In this document: positions 1 through 10,405 of the stretch, one piece after another | Numbering within the stretch: the stretch's first letter is position 1 | How the letters are laid out: the number at the start of each line of letters is the position of its first letter | Assembly: GCF_001425685.1 (NCBI RefSeq) | Contig: NZ_LMCY01000048.1 | Location: 209,651-273,650 of the forward strand | Length of the DNA: 64,000 bases | DNA from: Massilia sp. Root335 | GTDB lineage: Bacteria; Pseudomonadota; Gammaproteobacteria; Burkholderiales; Burkholderiaceae_D | Direction: 5' to 3' | Position numbers and translations under genes: made by a program | The notes under the pieces: generated by a model | The model's database searches: none | What the model saw: the letters and a program-made list of their open reading frames with translations, nothing else | What the model was told of the DNA's origin: nothing

Positions 1-1
1 G

Positions 2-433
2 CCGCCGAACCAGGTCGAGTACAAGCTGCGCCGGATGGTCAACGACTACCTGCAGCCGCCCAAGGTCACGCGCAAGATGGAGATCGGCCTGCAGCGTTTC
101 GAGATGATCCGCGCCGACCTCGACCGGCTGCAGGCGCGGAACCCGCATGAGCTCATGCGCGCGATGGAAATCCACGCGATCCGCGATTGCGCCGAGATGG
201 CCGCGCGCGCTTCGCTGTACCGCACGGAGAGCCGCTGGGGCCTGTATCACAACCGCGTCGACTACCCGCAGCGCAACGATGCCGACTGGTTCGTGCACGT
301 GCAGCTCAAGAAGCAGGACGGCGGGATGACGTGCTTCAAGCGTCCCGTCGCGCCATACATCGTGCCGCTCGACGACAGCGAGAAGGAGGCCTACCAGCGC
401 CTGCGCGTGAAGACCGAGCCCCTCGCGGCCTGA
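2..433 (+). CDS. Flavoprotein subunit of an AprA/fumarate-reductase-like oxidoreductase (C-terminal part)
   Basis: The gene enters from the left edge, so only its last 143 codons are visible. The visible part has the C-terminal helical region of the succinate dehydrogenase/fumarate reductase/adenylylsulfate reductase alpha family, including the typical RTESRWG segment followed by a YP/DW stretch. In this family the missing N-terminal part binds FAD and the C-terminal domain packs against an iron-sulfur partner. The ferredoxin gene starts 12 bases downstream and is the obvious electron partner. The substrate cannot be told from this fragment; the ABC importer that follows suggests the pair acts on something the importer brings in. 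Family confident, substrate unknown. Confidence 0.75.
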   Translation, partial: PPNQVEYKLRRMVNDYLQPPKVTRKMEIGLQRFEMIRADLDRLQARNPHELMRAMEIHAIRDCAEMAARASLYRTESRWGLYHNRVDYPQRNDADWFVHVQLKKQDGGMTCFKRPVAPYIVPLDDSEKEAYQRLRVKTEPLAA

Positions 434-445
434 CCAGGAGAACCC

Positions 446-679
446 ATGCCGACCACCATCAACATCACCAGCGTTCCCGTCACCGTCGACGGCGACAAAT
501 GCATCGCACACAAGGGCTGCACCGTGTGCGTGGACGTGTGCCCCCTCGACGTGCTGGCCATCGACATGGTCCAGGGCAAGGCCTACATGCAGTTCGACGA
601 ATGCTGGTACTGCATGCCGTGCGAGCAGGACTGCCCGACCGGCGCCGTCCGCGTCGACATCCCCTATCTGCTGCGCTGA
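446..679 (+). CDS. 2x[4Fe-4S] ferredoxin, AprB-like
   Basis: A 77-residue ferredoxin with two complete cysteine clusters: Cys19, 25, 28 and 32 (first one ending CP), and Cys53, 56, 59 and 63 (again ending CP). The wide C-x5-C spacing at the start of the first cluster and the CWYCMPC second cluster resemble the beta subunit of adenylylsulfate-reductase-like enzymes more than ordinary electron-transfer ferredoxins. An aggag ribosome site precedes the ATG. It lies directly behind the flavoprotein gene and ahead of the ABC-transporter genes in the same direction, so it most likely passes electrons to or from the flavoprotein in the cytoplasm. Confidence 0.88.
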   Translation: MPTTINITSVPVTVDGDKCIAHKGCTVCVDVCPLDVLAIDMVQGKAYMQFDECWYCMPCEQDCPTGAVRVDIPYLLR

Positions 680-704
680 ACGACACCACCCGGAGAATGA
701 CCCG

Positions 705-2111
705 ATGAAGCTGCACCATGAACTGATCGGCCTGTCCCTGCTGCTCGCCTTCGGCAGCGCCCACGCGCTTGACACCATCCGCGTTGCCATCGGCACCCAG
801 GACACGACCATCAACTGCGCCACCGGCGGCCTTCTGATCCGCGAGCTGCACCTGCTGGAAAAATACCTGCCGCACGACGGCAAGTACAAGGACGTCAAGT
901 ACGACATCGAATGGAAGAATTTCACGTCCGGCGCGCCGCTGACGAACGAGATGGTCGCGGGCAAGCTGGACATCGGATCGATGGCCGACTTCCCCGGCGC
1001 CTTCAACGGCGCCGCGCACGCCAAGGCGGGCAGGAAGAGCATCTTCGTCACCGTCCTGTCGGGCAGCACGCTCGGTTCCGGCAACGGCATCGTCGTGCCG
1101 AAGGGTTCGCCGGTGCAGTCGCTGGCGGAGCTGAAGGGCAGGACGATCTCGGTGCCGTTCGCGTCCACCGCCCACGGCATGCTGCTGCGCGCCGTGAGGG
1201 CGCAGGGCTGGGACCCGGACAAGGACGTGAACATCACGACGCAGGCGCCGGAAGTCGCCGGCTCCGCCCTGCAGGGCAACAAGGTCGACGCCCACGCCGA
1301 CTTCGTCCCGTTCGCCGACCTGTTCCCGCACCGCGGCTTCGCCCGCAAGATCTACGACGGTTCGCAGGCCCGTTCCCCGACGATGCACGGCAGCCTCGTC
1401 GAAGCCGACTACGCGAAAAAATATCCGGAGATCGTCGTGGCCTACCTGCGCGCCGCCATCGAAGCGGACCGCCTGATCGCGGCCGAACCGGAAAAATACA
1501 GTGAGCTGATCGCGAAGGTGACCGGCATCGACGCCGAAGTCGACTACCTGTTCCACGGCCCGGTAGGCCTGCAGACGCGCGACTTCACGTGGAAGCCGGA
1601 ATACCGCCAGGCCGTGAAAACCTCGATCGACACGCTGCGCCTGCTGAAGCGCACGGACTCGGACCTCGACGTCAACACCTTCATCGACGATACGTTCATT
1701 CGCACGGCCTTCAGGCAGGCCGGCCTGGACTACGACAGGCAATTGAAGAACTACGACAAGCTGCCGTTGAAGGCGCGGGACGCGGTGACCGGCAAACCGA
1801 TCACGGACTTCCGTCACCTCACGCAGATCTGGGTGCGGGGCGAGCCGCTCGTGCGCCACTACGCGAGCGCGACGACCGCGATCGCCGCGCTGCGCCAGCT
1901 GGAACAGGCGGGCAGGAAGGTGCGCACCGTGTACGCCCACGATCAGGGCTCGGGCCTCAAGCTGCTGGCGGGCGACGCGTGGTTCGTCGTCGCCGCCGAC
2001 GGCAAGGACGTCAGCGCGTTCCTGCTGAAAGCCGATGCGCAGGCCCAGGCGGCCAAGGTCAAGGGCAAGGTGGTCGATTTCGATACGCTCAAGAGCGGAA
2101 AGGCGATGTAA
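705..2111 (+). CDS. ABC transporter substrate-binding protein (NitT/TauT type) with NosL-like C-terminal extension
   Basis: A 468-residue periplasmic protein with a cleavable signal peptide (cleavage expected after SAHA, residue 21). Residues about 22-340 follow the pattern of nitrate/sulfonate/taurine-type binding proteins (NMT1/SsuA-like), including the PKGSPVQSLAELKGRTI segment. It is about 130 residues longer than usual. The extra C-terminal part (from about residue 355) has the pattern of NosL-type domains: TGKPITDF near its start, a YAHDQGSG stretch, then AWFVVAAD, and a final segment ending VVDFDTL. It is followed by its own permease and ATPase genes. The ligand is unknown; organosulfur compounds are a guess from the neighbouring AprAB-like genes. 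Confidence 0.8.
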   Translation: MKLHHELIGLSLLLAFGSAHALDTIRVAIGTQDTTINCATGGLLIRELHLLEKYLPHDGKYKDVKYDIEWKNFTSGAPLTNEMVAGKLDIGSMADFPGAFNGAAHAKAGRKSIFVTVLSGSTLGSGNGIVVPKGSPVQSLAELKGRTISVPFASTAHGMLLRAVRAQGWDPDKDVNITTQAPEVAGSALQGNKVDAHADFVPFADLFPHRGFARKIYDGSQARSPTMHGSLVEADYAKKYPEIVVAYLRAAIEADRLIAAEPEKYSELIAKVTGIDAEVDYLFHGPVGLQTRDFTWKPEYRQAVKTSIDTLRLLKRTDSDLDVNTFIDDTFIRTAFRQAGLDYDRQLKNYDKLPLKARDAVTGKPITDFRHLTQIWVRGEPLVRHYASATTAIAALRQLEQAGRKVRTVYAHDQGSGLKLLAGDAWFVVAADGKDVSAFLLKADAQAQAAKVKGKVVDFDTLKSGKAM

Positions 2112-2132
2112 TGGCTTGAAAGCCACCGTTAG

Positions 2133-2212
2133 CGTCATCCCCGCGCAGGCGGGGGTCCAGCCTTTGCGTCCGTAGTCGAAACCCTTGGGTTCCCGCCTGC
2201 GCCGGAACGACG
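2133..2212 (+). repeat. Dispersed intergenic inverted repeat
   Basis: Two arms, cgtcatccccgcgcaggcgg at 2133 and ttcccgcctgcgccggaacg ending near 2212, are imperfect inverted copies and can form a long hairpin between the binding-protein and permease genes. Closely similar sequence occurs at 44205-44324 and as a half copy at 59044-59071, so this is a dispersed family. It may act as an mRNA stabiliser or partial terminator inside the operon; nothing in the sequence proves a role. Confidence 0.7.
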
Positions 2213-2271
2213 TGCAAATGCAGCGTTCCCTAAAAAATGCATCGATCCTCATCCAGTCACCCAGGAGCTTC

Positions 2272-3093
2272 ATGGACACCACCGCCCCTCGCACACTCGA
2301 CCCCGCCCTGCTGCGCCACGCGCGCCGCCTGGCGCTGCGCGTGCTCTCGCTCGTCGCCTGCGTGGCGGCCTGGCAGTGGGCCGTCGCGCACCACCTCGAC
2401 CTCGGCCTCGTCACGTTCCGGAATGTGCCGTCGCCCAAGGACGTGTTCGATGCGGCCGCCGCGCTGCTGGAATCGCCCAGGCTGGTCCTGCATTTGAAGG
2501 CCAGCGTGGGGCGCGTGTTCGCCGGCTTTGCGGCGGCGGGCGTCGCCGGCCTCGTGCTGGGCCTCGTCATCGGCCGTTCGCGGCTGCTGGAAGACGTGCT
2601 GCTGCCGCCGCTCGAAATGCTGCGCCCGATCCCGGCCGTCGCCTGGATCCCGCTGGCGATCCTGATGTTCCCGTCATCCGAGTTGTCGATGGTGTTCATC
2701 ACGTTCATCGGCGCGCTGTTTCCCATCTTGCTGGGCACGATCCACGGCGCGGAGGGCGTCGATCCGCGCCTCGTCGCATCGTCGCGCAGCCTCGGCGCCG
2801 GCCGCTGGACCATCTTCACGGAAGTCATCCTGCCGGCGGCCGCACCCAACATCGTCACGGGGCTGTCGATCGGCATGGGCACGGCGTGGTTCTGCCTCGT
2901 GACGGCGGAGATGATCGCCGGCCAGTTCGGCATCGGCTATTACACGTGGGCCGCGTACACGATCCAAAACTATCCGGACATCGTCGTCGGCATGCTGTTC
3001 ATCGGCGTCATCGGCATGGGCAGCAGCGCGCTCGTGAAAAAGCTGGGCGATCTCGCCATGCCCTGGTACCACATGCAAAGGACGAAGCCATGA
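2272..3093 (+). CDS. ABC transporter permease (NitT/TauT/SsuC type)
   Basis: A 273-residue inner-membrane protein of the binding-protein-dependent transport family. It has about six hydrophobic segments and the cytoplasmic EAA-type loop (SSRSLGAGRWTIF followed by LPAAAP) that docks onto the ATPase. The ATG at 2272 was chosen because it follows an aggag site and gives the usual length; the frame is open further upstream into the repeat. Its stop overlaps the start of the ATPase gene (ATGA), which indicates translational coupling. It forms the membrane channel for the importer whose binding protein is encoded just upstream. Confidence 0.92.
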   Translation: MDTTAPRTLDPALLRHARRLALRVLSLVACVAAWQWAVAHHLDLGLVTFRNVPSPKDVFDAAAALLESPRLVLHLKASVGRVFAGFAAAGVAGLVLGLVIGRSRLLEDVLLPPLEMLRPIPAVAWIPLAILMFPSSELSMVFITFIGALFPILLGTIHGAEGVDPRLVASSRSLGAGRWTIFTEVILPAAAPNIVTGLSIGMGTAWFCLVTAEMIAGQFGIGYYTWAAYTIQNYPDIVVGMLFIGVIGMGSSALVKKLGDLAMPWYHMQRTKP

Positions 3094-3932
3094 ACCAGAC
3101 GACCAGCATCGAACGCGCACGGCTGGCGCAGGGCGGCGCCATCGAGATCGACCAGCTCGGCATCCGCCTCGGCGCCGGAGCGCAGGCGTTCGACGCGGTG
3201 CACGACGTCTCGCTGTCCATCGCGCCGGGCGAATTCGTCTGCGTGCTCGGGCCGTCCGGCTGCGGCAAGTCGACGCTGCTCGGCGCCCTGGCCGGCCATT
3301 GGACGCCCAGCCGCGGCAGCATCCACGTCGATGGCGCGCCCGTCGCGGGGCCGCATCCGGACCGCGGCCTCGTGTTCCAGCAGCACACGCTGTTCCCGTG
3401 GCAGAAGGTGCTCGACAACGTCGCCTTCGGCCTCAAGATGAAGGGTGTCGGACGGGGCGAACGGCGCGAGCGGGCGCGCGAGCTGCTGGGCCTCGTGGGC
3501 CTGGCCGCCTTCGAGGACCGCTATCCGGTCCAGCTGTCGGGCGGCATGCAGCAGCGCGTGGAAATCGCGCGCGTCCTCATCAACCATCCGCGCGTGATGC
3601 TGATGGACGAACCGTTCGGCGCACTGGACGCGCAGACGCGCTTGAAAATGCAGGAGCTGCTGCTGGAGGTGTGGGCACGCGTGAACACGACGATCGTCTT
3701 CATCACGCACGACATCGACGAGGCGTTGTTCCTCGCCGACCGCATCCTCGTGATGAGCCCCCGCCCGGGCCGCATCATCGACGAGATCCGCCTCGACTTC
3801 GAACGCCCGCGCCATCCGGACCTCACGACCTCGAGCCACTTCACGCGCCTGAAACGCCACTGCCTGGACCTGCTTCACCCGCAAGCCAGCATCACGCCGC
3901 TGGCGCGCCTGAGCCCACTGGGCCCTCTCTGA
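3090..3932 (+). CDS. ABC transporter ATP-binding protein (NitT/TauT/SsuB type)
   Basis: A 280-residue ATPase with all nucleotide-binding motifs: Walker A GPSGCGKST (residues 54-62), Q-loop at VFQQHTLFPW, signature LSGGMQQR (149-156), Walker B LMDEP (171-175) and the switch histidine in FITHDIDEA. This makes it the energising subunit of the importer formed with the preceding permease and binding protein. The start overlaps the permease stop by four bases. The motif FGALDAQTR is typical of the SsuB/TauB/NrtD branch. The HEAT-repeat gene follows after about 20 bases, so it is probably in the same transcript. Confidence 0.95.
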   Translation: MNQTTSIERARLAQGGAIEIDQLGIRLGAGAQAFDAVHDVSLSIAPGEFVCVLGPSGCGKSTLLGALAGHWTPSRGSIHVDGAPVAGPHPDRGLVFQQHTLFPWQKVLDNVAFGLKMKGVGRGERRERARELLGLVGLAAFEDRYPVQLSGGMQQRVEIARVLINHPRVMLMDEPFGALDAQTRLKMQELLLEVWARVNTTIVFITHDIDEALFLADRILVMSPRPGRIIDEIRLDFERPRHPDLTTSSHFTRLKRHCLDLLHPQASITPLARLSPLGPL

Positions 3933-3955
3933 ACCCTGCCATGCAAGGACACACC

Positions 3956-4921
3956 GTGACAACCGATTACCACGACGCCCCCGAACTCGCAGCCCTCGCG
4001 CTGCGCCTGCAGGACGACGACCACACGGTCCGCCGCATCGCGCTGCTCGACCTGGCCGACCTGGACGGCGACGCCCACGTGCCGCTGCTGCTGGCCGCGC
4101 TCGACGACGACGCCGCGGCCGTGCGCACGGCCGCGGCCCGCGCGCTGGAAGCCTTCGAATCGCCGGCCACCGTGCGCGGCCTCGCGCGCCTGCTGTCCGA
4201 CGGCGACGCCGGCGTGCGCGCGGCCGCCGCAGAAAGCCTCGCGGAGCTGAAACTGCCCGAGTCGGCGCGGGAACTGTTGCCGTTCATCGGCGTCGATGAC
4301 GCCTTCGTGCGCGCGGCCGTACTGCGCGGCGTGCGCGAACTGCGGGTGCCGGACAGTTTTACGCCCGCGCTGGCGGCGCTCGGCGATGCCGATCCGCTCG
4401 TGCGGCGCGAGGCGGTGACCGTGCTGGGTTACCTGAAACATCCCGATGCGGTCGACGCGCTGGCGCGGCTGGCGATCCAGGACCCGGAGCCGGAAGTACG
4501 CCGCGCCGCCGCGGGTGCGCTGGGCTTTGCCGCCGCGCCGCAGGCCATATTGCCCGCCCTGCTGGCGGCCCTGTCCGACCAGGCATGGCAAGTGCGCGAG
4601 GAAGCCGCGACGACGCTCGGCAAGCTGCGCCTGCGCGACGCGGCGCCGGCTTTGATCGCCGCGCTGGGCGACGACTGGTGGCAGGTGCGCCTGCGCGCCG
4701 CCCGCAGCCTGGGACGCCTGCGCAACCCGGACGCGCTGCCGGCCCTGATCGCTGCGCTCGATCACAGGATCGGCAACCTGAGAAAAGAAGCGGCGCTGGC
4801 GCTGGGCGAGATCGGTTCGCCCGCGGCACTGCCCGCGCTGTGCGAGGCGGAAAGCGATTCCGACCCGGAAGTGCGCAAGTCCGTGCGCCTCGCGCTCCAG
4901 CAAATCGGGGCGCAAGCATGA
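3956..4921 (+). CDS. HEAT-repeat protein
   Basis: A 321-residue soluble protein made almost entirely of tandem HEAT/PBS-lyase-type repeats of about 30 residues, each with a pattern like D-x-VR-x-AA-x-ALG (for example PEVRRAAAGALG and WQVREEAATTLG). Such alpha-solenoids serve as binding scaffolds or, in phycobilin biology, lyase-like factors. I chose the GTG at 3956, which has an aagga site six bases upstream; an in-frame ATG at 3941 lacks one. Its stop overlaps the next start (ATGA). Placement behind an AprAB-like redox pair and an importer suggests a role in assembling or handling that enzyme, but this is inference. Confidence 0.85.
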   Translation: MTTDYHDAPELAALALRLQDDDHTVRRIALLDLADLDGDAHVPLLLAALDDDAAAVRTAAARALEAFESPATVRGLARLLSDGDAGVRAAAAESLAELKLPESARELLPFIGVDDAFVRAAVLRGVRELRVPDSFTPALAALGDADPLVRREAVTVLGYLKHPDAVDALARLAIQDPEPEVRRAAAGALGFAAAPQAILPALLAALSDQAWQVREEAATTLGKLRLRDAAPALIAALGDDWWQVRLRAARSLGRLRNPDALPALIAALDHRIGNLRKEAALALGEIGSPAALPALCEAESDSDPEVRKSVRLALQQIGAQA

Positions 4922-5199
4922 CGGTGCCGGAAGCCGTCGAGAACCACGCCGCGCAAGGCGTGCTGGCGCTGCGCTGGCCGGACGGGCGCACGGTGCGCGT
5001 CACGCATGCGCGCCTGCGCGCGGCCTGCCCGTGCTCGGCATGCCGCGCGCTGCGCCGGGCCGGCGCCGGCGTCGAAGGCGGCGATGCCGTACGGCTGGCC
5101 GCGATCGAACTGGTGGGTACATATGCACTGAACCTGGCGTTCAGCGACGGCCACCGGCGCGGCATCTATCCGTACGAGATGCTGGCGACGCTGGACTAG
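4918..5199 (+). CDS. DUF971 family protein
   Basis: A 93-residue protein matching the DUF971 (gamma-butyrobetaine-hydroxylase N-terminal-like) domain. It has the WPDG-x-x-x-x-V opening, a CPCSAC motif (about residues 39-44) suited to bind zinc or iron-sulfur, and a closing GIYPYEML segment that is typical of the family. Stand-alone DUF971 proteins are often near iron-sulfur or Mrp-type genes. It is translationally coupled to the HEAT-repeat gene by a four-base overlap and ends the operon; its last three bases overlap the tail of the convergent MOSC gene. Confidence 0.85.
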   Translation: MTVPEAVENHAAQGVLALRWPDGRTVRVTHARLRAACPCSACRALRRAGAGVEGGDAVRLAAIELVGTYALNLAFSDGHRRGIYPYEMLATLD

Positions 5200-6041
5200 A
5201 ACGCGATTTCCGTTTCCATCTCCTGGCCGAGATGCAGCTCGCTGCCGGCACCCGCCGTCACGATGCAGTTCATGCCCAGGCAGATGGCGCCTTCCATGCG
5301 CGGATTGGCGCGGTAGGTCTGCAGGATGTCGAGCGGGTCCGGGCCCGGGACGCCCGTCGCCTGGTCGATGGACGGGATCGGGCAGCGCGCGCACGGCTTC
5401 ACGGGACGGATCTCGACGCCGCCCACCGTCAGCGTCGCCAGGAAATCCTCTTCGCAGGCGTCCAGGCCGTCGACGACGAGGTTCGGGCGGAAGCGGTCCA
5501 TCGGCAGCGCATGGCGGCCGGCCGCGACGAGGCGCGCGTTGAGGTCGTCGAGCGACGCCTGGCCGATCAGCAGCAGCGGGTAGCCGTCCGCAAAGCGCGT
5601 CCGCGCTTGCACACCGTCCGTCCACTTGGTGCTCGTCGGCCGCACGACGTCGCGGTGGAAGCGCACGAGGCGGCACGGCGTGGCCAGCGCGGCCGAAAAC
5701 CAGGCGGCCGCCGCGTCGCCGCAATCGGCCGCGTCGACCTTGTCGTCCCAGATCTGCACGGTGCGCGTGGCGGCTGCCTCGTCCCATGCGAGCGGCAGCG
5801 CCAGTTCATCCATGCCGGGCGCATGGACGCGCAGCGTGGCGCCGTCGGGCAGCGGCCGGATCAGCGCCATGCGCGGATGCTCGCGCTGCGTGAGGAACTG
5901 TCCGTCGGCCGTCACCAGCATCCATTCGCGGTCGTGCACGTCCAGCGCGGACAGGCCGGATTCGTTCACGACGGCCGACCGGACGGCGATGCCGGCGCAG
6001 GATTTGATCGGGTACAGCAGCAGGTGGGTCAGGATGGCCAT
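5196..6041 (-). CDS. MOSC domain-containing protein (MOSC beta-barrel type)
   Basis: A 281-residue protein with an N-terminal MOSC beta-barrel segment starting LTHLLLYPIKSC and a C-terminal MOSC domain with the conserved KPCARCPIPSID segment, the cysteine of which is typical of the mARC/YcbX branch. Such proteins bind molybdenum cofactor or act in N-hydroxylated compound reduction with an electron-transfer partner; E. coli YcbX also carries a ferredoxin domain, which is absent here. The ATG at 6041 was preferred over an upstream in-frame ATG at 6119 because the family starts with this strand. It is convergent with the DUF971 gene. Confidence 0.88.
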   Translation of the reverse strand: MAILTHLLLYPIKSCAGIAVRSAVVNESGLSALDVHDREWMLVTADGQFLTQREHPRMALIRPLPDGATLRVHAPGMDELALPLAWDEAAATRTVQIWDDKVDAADCGDAAAAWFSAALATPCRLVRFHRDVVRPTSTKWTDGVQARTRFADGYPLLLIGQASLDDLNARLVAAGRHALPMDRFRPNLVVDGLDACEEDFLATLTVGGVEIRPVKPCARCPIPSIDQATGVPGPDPLDILQTYRANPRMEGAICLGMNCIVTAGAGSELHLGQEMETEIAF

Positions 6042-6087
6042 GGATCGCGTGGGCGGAACGGGTTGGAATGACGCCGACAGTATCGCA

Positions 6088-6993
6088 TCAAACGCCGTCC
6101 GTGCCCACCGTCGGGGCAAAGCGGGCAGCCAGGAAATCGATCAGCAGGCGCAGCTTCTTCGACATGTGGCGCTTGCTGAGGTAGAGGGCGTGGATGTCCA
6201 GCGCGGCGCCGGCGAAGTCCTCCAGCACGGGCACGAGGTCGCCGGCCGCGACCGACGGTGCGAGCGCGAACGCCGGACCGAACACGATGCCCGCGCCCGC
6301 GCGCGCCGCCTGGCATGCCAGCGCCATCGAATTCGTCCGCAGCGGGCCGTCGACCTTGACCGTCATCCGGCCGTCGCCGGCCTCGTACCACCACTCGCCC
6401 GGCGTCGTCACGCCGCTCAGGTACAGGCAACGGTGGCCCGCCAGTTCGGACGGATGCGCGGGCGTGCCGTGGCGCGCGAGGTAGGCCGGCGCCGCGCACG
6501 TGATCATGCGGCTGGTGCCGAGCCGGCGCGCGACGAGCGCGGAATCCGGCAGGCGGCCGATGCGCAGCGCCAGGTCGAAGCCTTCGTCGATGAGGTCCGA
6601 GAAGCGGTCCGTCAGCTCGACGTCCAGCACGATGTCGGGATAGCGCGCGAGGAAGGCCGCGAGCGCGGGCGCCAGGTGCTGCTCGCCGAACGTCACGGGC
6701 GCCGTCAGGCGCAGCAGGCCGCGCGGCACGGCCTGCAACTGCATCGCCTCGCGGTTGGCTTCCTCGATGTCGGCGAGGATCTGCACGCAGCGCCGGAAGT
6801 AATTGTCGCCGGCCTCCGTCAGCGTCAGGCGGCGCGTGGTGAGGGTCAGCAGGCGCACGCCCAGGCTCTGCTCCAGGCCGCGCAGGTGCTTGCTCACCAT
6901 CGCGTGCGACAGCCCGAAGTGGCGCGCCGCGGCCGCCAGGCTGCCGCCCTCGACGCTCTTCACGAACACCGCCATGCTCGTCACCCGGTCCAT
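6088..6993 (-). CDS. LysR family transcriptional regulator
   Basis: A 301-residue LysR-type regulator. Residues 1-60 form the winged helix-turn-helix (MDRVTSMAVFVKSVEGGSL, then the recognition part SHAMVSKHLRGLE), followed by a periplasmic-binding-protein-like effector domain. The start VTSMAVFVKVVE-like is typical of the subgroup that controls small oxidoreductases and hydrolases. It is transcribed away from the alpha/beta hydrolase gene with about 105 bases between the start codons, the classic LysR arrangement, so that hydrolase gene is the likely target. The effector is unknown. Confidence 0.92.
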   Translation of the reverse strand: MDRVTSMAVFVKSVEGGSLAAAARHFGLSHAMVSKHLRGLEQSLGVRLLTLTTRRLTLTEAGDNYFRRCVQILADIEEANREAMQLQAVPRGLLRLTAPVTFGEQHLAPALAAFLARYPDIVLDVELTDRFSDLIDEGFDLALRIGRLPDSALVARRLGTSRMITCAAPAYLARHGTPAHPSELAGHRCLYLSGVTTPGEWWYEAGDGRMTVKVDGPLRTNSMALACQAARAGAGIVFGPAFALAPSVAAGDLVPVLEDFAGAALDIHALYLSKRHMSKKLRLLIDFLAARFAPTVGTDGV

Positions 6994-7098
6994 GCGATCT
7001 CCTACCTAAAGTCGTAAATGATGCCACGAAATACGGGATTATCGAACGAACGGATGGAAGTTACAGTCGTCGCCGTACCCCATCACCCAGGAACGGCA

Positions 7099-7884
7099 AT
7101 GAAGATCAAGACCAATGGCATCGAACTCGACGTAACGATCTCCGGCAGCGGCGCGGTCACGCTCCTCTACCTGCACTACTGGGGCGGCGCGGCGCGCACG
7201 TGGCAACCCGTGATCCGCGCCCTGCCCGACGGTTACCGGCACGTGGCCGTCGACCTGCGCGGCTGGGGCGGCTCGAGCCGGCCCGACGCGGGCTACGCGC
7301 TGGCCGACATGGCGGCCGACGTGCGCGGCGTCGCCGAGGCGCTGGCGCTCGACCGCCACGTCCTCGTCGGCCACTCGATGGGCGGCAAGCTCGCGCAATA
7401 TCTCGCGGCGGACCGCCCGGCCGGGTTGCGCGGCCTCGTCCTCGTGGCGCCGTCGCCGCCGCTGCCGCTGCCGCTCGACGCGCGGCAGCGCGACGCCATC
7501 GCCCACGCCTACGACGACGCGGCCGCCGTCGGCGCCACGCTCGACCACGTGCTGAGCGCAGGCCCGCTGCCGCCCGCGCTGCGCAACCAGGTCGTCGAGG
7601 ACAGCCTGCGCGGCGCGCACGCCGCGAAACGGGCCTGGCCGCATGGCGCGATGGCGCACGACATCACGGAACGGGCGCGCAGGATCGCCGTGCCGGTGAC
7701 GGTCGTCTCCGGCGAACTGGATCGCGTCGACCCGCCGGCGGCGCTGCTCACGCACCTGCTCCCGTTCATCCCGCACGCCGTGCTGGAGACAGTGCCGGCA
7801 CGCGGCCACCTGCTGCCGCTGGAGGCGCCGGACGCGGTCGCGCATGCGATCCGGCGTTGCGCGGCCGACGTGTCACCGGGCTGA
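7099..7884 (+). CDS. Alpha/beta hydrolase
   Basis: A 261-residue alpha/beta-hydrolase-fold enzyme. The nucleophile elbow GHSMGG places Ser at residue 93; the oxyanion-hole stretch HYWGG lies near residues 26-30; the acid is in SGELDRVDP and the final His in ARGHLLPLE. The ATG at 7099 follows an aggaa site, and the frame is open upstream without one. No signal peptide, so cytoplasmic. It is divergent from the LysR gene and likely controlled by it. The substrate cannot be told; relatives include esterases, haloperoxidase-like enzymes and lactonases. Confidence 0.9.
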   Translation: MKIKTNGIELDVTISGSGAVTLLYLHYWGGAARTWQPVIRALPDGYRHVAVDLRGWGGSSRPDAGYALADMAADVRGVAEALALDRHVLVGHSMGGKLAQYLAADRPAGLRGLVLVAPSPPLPLPLDARQRDAIAHAYDDAAAVGATLDHVLSAGPLPPALRNQVVEDSLRGAHAAKRAWPHGAMAHDITERARRIAVPVTVVSGELDRVDPPAALLTHLLPFIPHAVLETVPARGHLLPLEAPDAVAHAIRRCAADVSPG

Positions 7885-7954
7885 GACGGCGTTTGCCATT
7901 CCGAAAAAACACGCGTACACTCCGTCCCGTCGCTCCGGCCATCCGGGGCGACAC

Positions 7955-10164
<2,210 letters not shown>

Positions 10165-10168
10165 CACC

Positions 10169-10372
10169 GTGCTGGAAATCGAACTGAACGGCGCGGCGCA
10201 CGCGCTGCCCGCGCACGCGAGCCTGCACGACCTCGTCGAGTCGCTGGGCCTCGCGGGCCAGAAGCTCGCGCTGGCCGTGAACCGGCAAGTCGTGCCGCGC
10301 GAGCGCTGGCGCGACACGCCCCTGCACGCGCGCGACCGCGTGGACGTGGTGCGCGCCATCGGCGGCGGCTGA
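10169..10372 (+). CDS. thiS: Sulfur carrier protein ThiS
   Basis: A 67-residue ubiquitin-fold protein with GTG start, four bases after the thiC stop. The C-terminus ends in Gly-Gly-Gly, which supplies the Gly-Gly tail that is adenylated and then loaded with sulfur as a thiocarboxylate for thiazole formation by ThiG. The preceding gene's last codons carry its ribosome site (aaggag). The adenylating partner ThiF and the glycine oxidase ThiO or lyase ThiH are not in this operon and must be elsewhere if the pathway is complete. Confidence 0.93.
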   Translation: MLEIELNGAAHALPAHASLHDLVESLGLAGQKLALAVNRQVVPRERWRDTPLHARDRVDVVRAIGGG

Positions 10373-10405
10373 TCCCTGACCTCATCCAACTTCGGAAGCA
10401 ATGAC

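Noticed and set aside
480-2933. Very long open frame antisense to the binding-protein and permease genes
   Set aside because: High GC makes stop codons rare on the opposite strand; composition is Arg/Ala-rich, no domain is recognisable, and the plus-strand genes are clear.
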